In this document: positions 35,044-40,371 of the stretch, in pieces | How the letters are laid out: the number at the start of each line of letters is the position of its first letter | How positions within the stretch are numbered: the first letter of the stretch is position 1 | Assembly: GCA_049976445.1 (NCBI GenBank) | Contig: JBMFIF010000009.1 | Coordinates: 1 to 40,371 of the forward strand | Direction of reading: 5' to 3' | Origin: JAVZOV01 sp049976445 | GTDB lineage: Archaea; Thermoproteota; Thermoprotei; Gearchaeales; WAQG01 | Length of the DNA: 40,371 bases | Notes under the pieces: model-generated | What the model was told of the DNA's origin: nothing | Database searches by the model: none | The model's input: only the letters and a program-made list of their open reading frames with translations | Program-made: the position numbers and the translations under genes

Positions 35044-35153
35044 AAAGCACTGGATGAAACTTCAAGATATGTTTGTAGAATCACCTGTCACACAGTTAGA
35101 ATACTCAACAGGTTTAACGTTTAAATATAAAAAACAAAAAGTTTAGATTGATA

Positions 35154-35570
35154 TTAAGGATAAGTAGAGATGGCTCTCATCACTGCTTTTTCTTTAAGCT
35201 TATTATCAAAAGTTATTAACTTAGCTCCAAGTTTAAGAGCTGTTGTTATATATAATGCATCATATATAGTAATCCTATCTTCAAAAGCTATTTGAGCGGC
35301 TTCTGCAGCTAATTCATATGTCGAGAAAATTTCAAGCTTTGACCAAAGTTTTAGGAGATCTTGAACCGCATTTTTATAGTCATCCCTACCTAAATCCCCT
35401 ATAAGTGTTACGTGCTTCCATAAAGCATTCAAAACTTCAGCTAAGGCTATGTCCACGGTAGCGGCCTCCTCCCCAAGACTAAGGGCTTTCTTAAGGAAAG
35501 TCCTACTCTCGGTTGAACTCTGCTCCTCAATCACAAGCTTCACGAGAAATGAAGCATCAAGAACAATCAT
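35154..35570 (-). CDS. vapC: VapC toxin, PIN-domain RNase
   Basis: 138 residues of the PIN family. Acidic metal-binding residues are D5 (VLDASFLVKL), E45 (ALAEVLNALW), D104 (ITIYDALYI) and D122 (LITFDNKLK). The length is typical of VapC. Such RNases cleave tRNA or rRNA when the antitoxin is lost. The ATG overlaps the upstream VapB stop by 4 bases (ATGA), so translation is coupled. The target RNA is unknown. VapBC pairs are common in thermophilic crenarchaea and often mobile. Confidence 0.9.
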   Translation of the reverse strand: MIVLDASFLVKLVIEEQSSTESRTFLKKALSLGEEAATVDIALAEVLNALWKHVTLIGDLGRDDYKNAVQDLLKLWSKLEIFSTYELAAEAAQIAFEDRITIYDALYITTALKLGAKLITFDNKLKEKAVMRAISTYP

Positions 35571-35788
35571 CTTAATTCACGATCCTCCCTTATGAGTTGT
35601 GTAGAATCAACAGACACTCTTCTGCTCTTAGCTCTTCCTCCAACTTCTTCAAGAGCATACTGCAACTCTAAACTCTTAAGCCTTCTAACTATAAACCCTC
35701 TAATCTCTTCACTCCAGTTAATGTTAACTAATTTCATACGTTTTTTTAATTCACGTGATACTCTCACCACAACAACATCAGAAGTCAT
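35567..35788 (-). CDS. vapB: VapB antitoxin
   Basis: 73 residues. The N-terminus VVVVRVSRELKKRMKLVNINW looks like a ribbon-helix-helix DNA-binding segment, and the Glu/Arg-rich C-terminus (RREDREL-like) is the likely toxin-binding tail. The gene overlaps vapC by 4 bases, in the classic antitoxin-first order. It should repress its own promoter (upstream of 35788) together with VapC. The assignment rests chiefly on the vapC neighbour and the N-terminal motif. Confidence 0.8.
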   Translation of the reverse strand: MTSDVVVVRVSRELKKRMKLVNINWSEEIRGFIVRRLKSLELQYALEEVGGRAKSRRVSVDSTQLIREDRELR

Positions 35789-36299
35789 TCACACTCCCTA
35801 TCATTATTTGTATTACGTTGAATATAAACATTTTGTATATCATATGGTAGCAACTGATAATTAACAGCTTTAGCTAAATAAATCTTCAAGTTTCACAAGA
35901 TCCTAACATCTCAAAAAAGTGCTTTCTCAACAAAACATTATATCTTCTCTTTACAGCATTTTTCAAAATTTTCTCTTATAGTGATGTTTGCAAGTTCTCA
36001 TTTAACACAAATTCCCACTACAAACCAAACACTAATAATGAAAATCAAGAACATAAAAACTTATAAGATCATTAGGATTAATCATAGTGTTTAACTCTAT
36101 TTTGTGTATAGGCTCCGTATGGGAAAAATTTAGAGATTACCGTATATGCTCGGATCTAGTCATATAGGTAACAGTTCCCTTAGAGACACCAATAAACAAC
36201 TAAAATAAACCTAGATAATCATAAAAACAAGAAGGGAAATCGTAGATCTAATTCTCAAAATAGCAACAAAAACACAAAAATCTACAAAAAATGGGATAA
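35789..36299. other. Intergenic region with no gene seen
   Basis: This 511-base AT-rich stretch between vapB and the fucose-isomerase-like gene has no supported coding region, tRNA or repeat. It contains the VapBC promoter near 35800-35860 and short imperfect palindromes only (for example GTATgggaaaaatttagagattaccGTAT-like pieces near 36120-36155). I see no intact element. Confidence 0.4.
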
Positions 36300-37589
36300 T
36301 TAGATGATTATTGGTTCAATATTCTTGAACTTGCAAAAATCTAGTAATTCTTGAGTAGGATTACCATAAGTTAGGATTTGATGATTACCTAAAGCGTGAG
36401 AAATAAGCTTTTCAACATCACCATTAAGTTTAATCTCTACCTGCGTTCTACAAAGGTTCTTATCATTAAGATCGTTTTTAATAATCTTCCCAGTAGCTAT
36501 GGTCATTTTATCCAAATTTCTTCCTCCTAATCTTACAAGGGTGATATCAGATTTCTTCAATACGCCTTGAATACTAACACTTTTACCTGATTCAAAATGG
36601 TTTCTTAAAAAACTTTTCTTTAAATCATCTAGCATCTTTGTAGCTATAGTGCAATGTGCTAAGGTTACAGTATTATCTTTTTGATTAATCCTGGCAACAT
36701 TCGCCATCCAGACAGGTTCTTTAGTTAATTCGTGAAGGATCAGCATGGTGAGCACAGAATCTAGGTCAGTTTCACAACCGGCAACTATTCCATCATCATT
36801 ACTCAAACTAACACCAACACAAGCTGTTACATTATAAGTAATAAGATCAAAGCATCTAATAGTGATACTAGAAGCATCATATTGAGATATCAAATTTTTT
36901 ATTGCAAGATAAAATTTGGCAGCTTTAACTAAATCCTCTATTTTAGGTTCAATAATTCCTCCAAATTTGTTTTTTAATTCATTTGCAACATTTTTGGCAT
37001 CATCCTCACGAATCTTTTTGGCACTTTCAATTAAATCAGATATCTCTAATTTAATTACATCAATCCCGAATTTGCTTTTTATTATTTCTGAACTTTTACT
37101 GGTTAAAATCCATGGTGATGGTAAGCCTATTTGAATGAGCTTACTATTCTCGATGTTGTATATTGCTTTACATACGTTAATGAAACTTCTCACATCATGC
37201 AAAATATCCCAATCAAGACTAGAATAAATCAGTTTCACAGGAAAACCTTCATCACGTAATACTGAGAATACTTCCATTGACGATGCTAATGAATTATTAT
37301 ACGGATAAGCAATTAAAAGTACTGGCTTTTCAAGAGACCGTGCAATTGATTTAATAATCCTTTCAGTACCACCAGTAGCAACAACAATAATTGTACCAGC
37401 TAAAATAGGCTTCAATTTTTCAATAATCTGATCGGCCATTATAACATTGGTCACAACACCAGCATTTTCTAAATCCTCTTTTAGTTCCTCAAACAGTACA
37501 CTAACTTTTTTAAAAACTTCTTGACCTACTTCACCCTGATATCCCATTGTAGATGAAACTACTACTAATAATATTTTAGATCGCTTCAT
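36300..37589 (-). CDS. L-fucose/arabinose-isomerase-like protein
   Basis: About 429 residues from ATG 37589. A longer reading frame exists upstream, but a TATA box (revcomp TTTATAAATT, about 37602-37611) just before this ATG argues for the leaderless start. The protein has a Rossmann-like N-terminal half (KILLVVVSSTMGYQGEV, then IIVVATGGTERII) and the C-terminal sugar-isomerase domain (IAGCETDLDSVLTMLIL, VTLAHCTIATKM, then IATGKII). It resembles the archaeal fucose isomerase-like family that interconverts aldoses and ketoses or is catalytically lost. The substrate is unknown. There are no sugar-transport or kinase genes near, so the context gives no pathway. Confidence 0.65.
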   Translation of the reverse strand: MKRSKILLVVVSSTMGYQGEVGQEVFKKVSVLFEELKEDLENAGVVTNVIMADQIIEKLKPILAGTIIVVATGGTERIIKSIARSLEKPVLLIAYPYNNSLASSMEVFSVLRDEGFPVKLIYSSLDWDILHDVRSFINVCKAIYNIENSKLIQIGLPSPWILTSKSSEIIKSKFGIDVIKLEISDLIESAKKIREDDAKNVANELKNKFGGIIEPKIEDLVKAAKFYLAIKNLISQYDASSITIRCFDLITYNVTACVGVSLSNDDGIVAGCETDLDSVLTMLILHELTKEPVWMANVARINQKDNTVTLAHCTIATKMLDDLKKSFLRNHFESGKSVSIQGVLKKSDITLVRLGGRNLDKMTIATGKIIKNDLNDKNLCRTQVEIKLNGDVEKLISHALGNHQILTYGNPTQELLDFCKFKNIEPIII

Positions 37590-37912
37590 TATACCCATGC
37601 ATAATTTATAAAAATAGCTTAAATAACTTTTGCATTTAAAAAAGCAAAATTCTACACAAAAATTTTGACATACAACGACAAGCATTTTAGTAACAAACCT
37701 ACAATTAAGCCAATTGTCTTTACTGGAAATCCCCTACTTCAACCCCTAGGGTGTATAAAAAGTAAAACTCTAGGGGAACCTCTAGGCTATTAAATAACTA
37801 GAATCAAAGCATGAACTAATGAGAAGCATCGCTTTTTAGGATGAATGTTAATGTCTTATTCTAAGTACTAAATGAAAGTTCCTTAAAAATTATTTAGAAA
37901 TAATAGCTAAAA
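37590..37912. other. Intergenic region with a hairpin
   Basis: This 323-base gap holds the promoter of the isomerase-like gene on the right and a hairpin: CCCCTAG (37743-37749) pairs with CTAGGGG (37769-37775), with further GT/AC pairing inside and a TATAAAAAGTAAA loop. It is GC-rich in an AT-rich setting, so it may be a relic of a mobile element end or a terminator/RNA structure. No coding region is seen. Confidence 0.35.
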
Positions 37913-38269
37913 TTATTGTGTGTGAGAATGATGCTCATGAATAGGTTTATCGATCATCTGTAGTTCATTTTTAATGAGCTTTGATAATGCATCTTCTACT
38001 CTTATTTGTGGTGCTAAATAAACTGTTACTTTACCTGAAAGCATTTTAAATCCATGTTGGCCTATCTCAGTTACAATAATTGCATTAACGTTTCTTTCTA
38101 ATATTGATCTAATCATGTAGATTCCTTTAGCTGTTATAGCTTTGGAAGCCGGATTTGCATATTTTTCCAAGAATTTTATGATATTACCTTCGATTTCATA
38201 CACGTGTACCTCTAAACCTTCTCCAGGACCGCTGACATAACCATTTGTTACAGGTACTGCAACTTTCAT
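37913..38269 (-). CDS. NifX/NifB-domain-like small protein with His-rich tail
   Basis: 118 residues of the dinitrogenase iron-molybdenum cofactor (NifX/VnfX) fold: MKVAVPVTNGYVSGPGEG, then VYEIEGNIIKFLEKYANP and IVTEIGQHGFKMLSGKV. The family is small and found in many archaea without nitrogenase, binding Fe-S or Mo cofactors; function is mostly unknown. No cysteine is present. The C-terminal KPIHEHHSHTQ is His-rich like the tail of the oxidoreductase at 204, fit for metal. It is not near nif genes, so a nitrogenase role is not supported. Confidence 0.72.
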   Translation of the reverse strand: MKVAVPVTNGYVSGPGEGLEVHVYEIEGNIIKFLEKYANPASKAITAKGIYMIRSILERNVNAIIVTEIGQHGFKMLSGKVTVYLAPQIRVEDALSKLIKNELQMIDKPIHEHHSHTQ

Positions 38270-38315
38270 GAGATTAAAATAATTACTGTCTATTTAAGTT
38301 TTTAGTTACTAAAAC

Positions 38316-38375
38316 GAGACTGTCCACTTAACATGTAGAAGTGATTTTGTGTTAATGGCTTATCTGGACAGTCTT
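38316..38375. mobile_element. 60-bp MITE, copy 2, with target duplication
   Basis: GAGACTGTCCACTTAAC at the left (38316) and TTATCTGGACAGTCTT at the right (38360-38375) are inverted ends. CTAAAAC flanks both sides (38309-38315 and 38377-38383), consistent with an 8-bp target duplication carrying one mismatch. It matches copy 1 (30063) and the insertion-sequence end at 132, so it was probably moved by the same transposase. Confidence 0.75.
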
Positions 38376-38459
38376 GCTAAAACATTAAAGATTCTTATTT
38401 TGATGTTTTACTCTTCTTAAAGTTCCTTATTGACTCCTTATCCGTTTTTAGAATCTTAT

Positions 38460-38567
38460 CTATTTTGTTTTAAATAACAGATGCGTTATCATCTTAATAT
38501 TGAAGTCGAGAGCTTTCTGCTCCATTAATGTTTTCTTACCATTAAATTTTGAATGAAGATTTTTCAC
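38460..38567 (-). pseudogene. Short decayed reading frame behind a duplicated promoter
   Basis: GTG 38567 opens a 35-residue frame (ending HLLFKTK) that stops at TAG 38460-38462. In the next frame, coding-like sequence continues as DKILKTDKESIRNFKKSK, so a frameshift is likely. No family is recognised. The palindrome and TATA module at 38591-38620 stands about 24-50 bases upstream, just as it does before the Cas4-like gene. I read it as a decayed partner gene, but with weak confidence as it is so short. Confidence 0.3.
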
Positions 38568-38590
38568 GATGAAAATAGAACTCTAACAGT

Positions 38591-38620
38591 TTTGTAGCAG
38601 ATGCTACAAACAAAAATATT
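38591..38620 (-). promoter_or_regulatory. Palindromic operator, copy A
   Basis: TTTGTAGCAGATGCTACAAA (38591-38610) is a 9-bp-arm perfect palindrome. On the minus strand a TATA-like AATATTTTTG (38611-38620) stands directly before it, the same order as at 39398-39423. The module lies 17 bases past the stop of the Cas4-like gene and points leftward to the small decayed frame at 38567. Confidence 0.5.
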
Positions 38621-38627
38621 AAGAAAC

Positions 38628-39386
38628 TTAGTGAGCGAGAGAGAATTTACAAACAGCATTATACTCACATGCTCTGCATTTTGATGCTTTTCTCGTAGGA
38701 ATAGCATCACGCTCATTCAACCAATACCCAAGCGCCCACGAAACCTGCCGAACAACATACTCTCGATCATACTTTATTTCAAATATTTTCATGAAACCTC
38801 TCCTTTCATTAACATTACCCTGTAGAATAGAACCAACAATCTGGTTAAGCAGACTCTTTCTCTCATTCTCACCAATCTCCCTCCGAACCTTAACGATGAA
38901 TATTCTGAGGCTTGAAACATCAAACCCCATCTCCTCAAGCAGATAAGCATAAACTTGAGCCTGCAAAGTCTGATCATCCCACAACTTCGATACTGAACTG
39001 CTCGTCGTTTTCAACTCAATAAGAAACAAAGGTCTTTGACCAAAAAAGAGTACAGCATCAGGTTTTCCAACCAACGGTATTCCATTCACCATCCCCACTA
39101 AAGTAAACGAAGCAACAACACGTTCTCCACTTTTTATTTTCTCTATAAGCTCATGTAACTCGACCTTCTCCATCCTAAAAACCTCATCATGAACAACACT
39201 CCCGACCACCTTAGCTTCAGTAGGAATCCCCCCTAGAGTATAGGTATTCTCTACCTTCTTTTCACAGTAAAATTGTTGTGCAACATCAGAGACGAAAATG
39301 TAACGAAAACCATGTTTAAGCTCCCTACCAGAATTAAGTAAAGAATCCAGATTCCTCAGAATATCATCCCACACAATCACCACCAA
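38628..39386 (-). CDS. Cas4-like PD-(D/E)XK exonuclease, no CRISPR nearby
   Basis: 252 residues. The RecB-type nuclease residues are present: H66 (GSVVHDEV), D110 (GKPDA), E124-x-K126 (IELKTT) and Q141/Q143 (LQAQVYAYLL). Four cysteines, C41 in QFYCEKK and C237, C240, C246 at the end (KCRACEYNAVCKF), can hold a [4Fe-4S] cluster as in Cas4. The start is TTG 39386 or a nearby GTG (39383, 39380 or 39374); GGTGGTGA suggests 39374. The gene has no CRISPR array, Cas1 or Cas2 within the window, so it is an orphan. It could act in DNA repair or be part of a mobile or defence cassette. Promoter and palindrome are described separately. Confidence 0.85.
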   Translation of the reverse strand: MVVIVWDDILRNLDSLLNSGRELKHGFRYIFVSDVAQQFYCEKKVENTYTLGGIPTEAKVVGSVVHDEVFRMEKVELHELIEKIKSGERVVASFTLVGMVNGIPLVGKPDAVLFFGQRPLFLIELKTTSSSVSKLWDDQTLQAQVYAYLLEEMGFDVSSLRIFIVKVRREIGENERKSLLNQIVGSILQGNVNERRGFMKIFEIKYDREYVVRQVSWALGYWLNERDAIPTRKASKCRACEYNAVCKFSLAH

Positions 39387-39397
39387 AGTATCACTTT

Positions 39398-39423
39398 TTG
39401 TAGCATTTGCTACAATAAAAATG
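39398..39423 (-). promoter_or_regulatory. Palindromic operator and TATA box of the Cas4-like gene, copy B
   Basis: TTGTAGCAttTGCTACAA (39398-39415) is a perfect 8-bp-arm palindrome, 12 bases upstream of the start at 39386. The TATA-like ATTTTTATTG-type sequence (revcomp of about 39414-39423) is immediately upstream. The palindrome therefore overlaps the transcript start and should bind a repressor. The same module is repeated at 38591-38620. Confidence 0.6.
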
Positions 39424-39491
39424 TTCCTAATTAAATCCTCAAAAAATCGAGCAACACACTCCTTCTTCCCCTGACTTTCTTATTCTTCCTA

Positions 39492-39737
39492 CTATTTTCT
39501 TTTCTTAGAATCTTTCCATTCTAGCGTTATCGGATAACGCATAAGCCTACACACAATGTACAAAGATGCAGCAACCATACTATTCGCAGTATGACTCTTC
39601 AACAAATCCTTCTTCACCACTTTCTTACTAATACACAACATCTCATCGTGAACACTCTGAGGTAATTCCAGAACACTCACGAGACGCTTAACCTCCTTCA
39701 CAATCGCAAGAAAACTTTTCCTCTTCCCCTTATTCAT
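39492..39737 (-). pseudogene. TFB fragment, first cyclin repeat
   Basis: An 81-residue fragment resembling the first cyclin-like repeat of transcription factor B: EVKRLVSVLELPQSVHDEM, then SHTANSMVAASLYIVCRLM and RYPITLEW. The second cyclin repeat, about 100 residues in intact TFB, is missing. Its ATG overlaps the stop of the upstream fragment (ATGA at 39734-39737), which is in a different frame, so the two may be a frameshifted TFB. The fragment ends close to an AT-rich stretch before the Cas4-like gene. It may still be translated by coupling. Confidence 0.6.
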
Positions 39738-40069
39738 AACAAACTTCTGGAGCCGTCAAGCCTCACCATTAGCATCCTCTCCATCGCCGACAATCTCCTC
39801 TCTCTCCTTCTCACGTTCACGTTAATCTCTGATGAAACACTTGATGGAAGCACTAACTCATTATCCATCGGAGACCCAGTCCTTGTTTTCCTCAATAACT
39901 CCTCCATCGTGTGTGCTTTCCACTCAGGCTCTGTCGTGAAAACTCTCGTCACAACAACAGTTCCGCAATCCCTGTACACAAACTGACCATTCTCCTCAAT
40001 CATAATAATATTCCTACCACTACACTTTGGACATTCATCGACTTCAACATTAGTCCTCATTTTTCTCAA
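39734..40069 (-). pseudogene. TFB N-terminal fragment with broken zinc ribbon
   Basis: 111 residues with the N-terminal zinc ribbon and B-finger/linker of archaeal TFB: CPKC (C13, C16), then YRDCG with C35 but Tyr32 in place of the third cysteine, followed by the TEPEWKAH and RTGSPMDNE region. The frame ends after about 111 residues with a tail unlike normal TFB. The insertion sequence starts at 40080, 11 bases before the ATG at 40069, so the native promoter is probably lost. Combined with the frameshift and missing ligand, this TFB copy is likely decayed; a functional TFB must be elsewhere. Confidence 0.65.
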
Positions 40070-40079
40070 AAAATTTTAC

Positions 40080-40371
40080 TGCTTTGTTGCATAATTCGTG
40101 CGTGAACTCATGGAGCACACCAAAAACTTTATCACAAACAAACACACTACCACATGGCAAACATAAACTATGAAATATAACAAAAAACTCATAAAAAGAG
40201 GAGAAATCCTCCTCGACTTCACAACACTCAAAAACTGGAAAAAAAAGAGCTCAAAAAAGAGGAAAACCGTACAAATACCCAAACACACTCATCGGAATAC
40301 TCTACCACCTACCATACAGAGAAACACAAGGATTCATCAAAGCACTCACAAAACACATAAAAGAACTAAGA
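40080..40371 (+). mobile_element. Insertion sequence, left end, truncated by the window
   Basis: The element begins at T40080 with TGCTTTGTTGCATAATTCG, the terminus shared with the 203-bp MITE at 8497. The transposase gene starts 90 bases in. A target duplication cannot be checked since the other end is outside. It sits in the promoter of the TFB fragment. Confidence 0.75.
40170..40371 (+). pseudogene. Frameshifted IS5-like transposase N-terminus
   Basis: From ATG 40170 the frame reads MKYNKKLIKRGEILLDFTTL, then loses similarity near the A-rich run at 40238-40260. The next frame from 40261 reads GKPYKYPNTLIGILYHLPYR and then ETQGFIKALTKH, the usual continuation of archaeal IS5-type transposases (GKRGRPYKYP... 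and LPYRQLEGFVKALSK in homologues as I recall them). A deletion of one A would join the two. A short segment between NTLI and YHLPYR seems deleted also. It is therefore non-functional unless slippage occurs; it continues beyond 40371. Confidence 0.65.

Noticed and set aside
37590..37685. N-terminal extension of the fucose-isomerase-like protein
   Set aside because: The added residues are Cys/Phe-rich and unlike the family, and the TATA box lies inside this stretch, so the start is ATG 37589.
40076..40288. 70-residue open frame on the minus strand opposite the insertion sequence
   Set aside because: Hydrophobic low-complexity translation lying over the transposase start; it is the shadow of that gene.
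1..40371. tRNA genes and CRISPR arrays
   Set aside because: I saw no T-loop consensus with matching arms and no regularly spaced repeats, despite the Cas4-like gene.

Overview
The window comes from an AT-rich archaeon, most likely a thermophilic member of the Thermoproteota (crenarchaeal side). Evidence: an ESCRT-III-like CdvB division protein, Mre11-Rad50, archaeal mevalonate-pathway and ether-lipid genes (HMG-CoA synthase with its thiolase and DUF35 partners, mevalonate kinase, UbiA-type prenyltransferase), EndA and RtcB for tRNA splicing, a protein disulfide oxidoreductase, a VapBC pair, GGTG-type ribosome binding sites and TATA boxes about 25-30 bases before many starts. CdvB argues against Thermoproteales. 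I cannot name the genus. I found no tRNA, rRNA or CRISPR array.

Layout. Bases 1-132 hold the tail of an insertion sequence. Bases 200-4700 carry a thioredoxin-fold disulfide oxidoreductase, a canonical thiolase, a DUF2258-like protein, a DUF4430 + ECF S-component pair (probable cobalamin-type uptake) and a membrane-anchored TlpA-like protein that appears frameshifted. Bases 4744-8452 hold mre11-rad50. Bases 8.5-14.4 kb hold 6-phospho-3-hexuloisomerase, prephenate dehydratase, the HMG-CoA synthase/thiolase/DUF35 operon and an aminotransferase. Bases 14.7-25.9 kb hold a Trk-type potassium channel subunit, a COG1407 phosphoesterase, a LutA-LutB-like redox pair, a DMT exporter, two HAD phosphatases, an archaeal AAA ATPase, an unrecognised TIKI/EreA-like protein, an MscS channel and a PAP2 phosphatase. 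Bases 26-35 kb are conserved housekeeping: acyl-CoA ligase, a second DUF2258-like protein, CdvB, mevalonate kinase, HisS, UbiA, EndA and RtcB.

From 35 kb to the right end the window becomes accessory: VapBC, a fucose-isomerase-like protein, a NifX-like protein, an orphan Cas4-like nuclease with duplicated palindromic operators, a broken TFB, and an insertion sequence with a frameshifted transposase running off the edge.

The most unusual content is mobile and regulatory. Two families of tiny non-autonomous elements (about 60 bp and 203 bp) share terminal repeats with the two insertion-sequence remnants at the window edges, and each family has one copy still bracketed by recognisable target duplications. 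A third 159-bp inverted-repeat element lies at 16.2 kb. The orphan Cas4-like gene and a decayed neighbour carry the same TATA-plus-palindrome promoter module. Several proteins lack expected active-site residues: the MVA-operon thiolase (Cys to Asp), EndA (His to Pro), the TlpA-like protein (first Cys to Arg) and the TFB zinc ribbon (Cys to Tyr).
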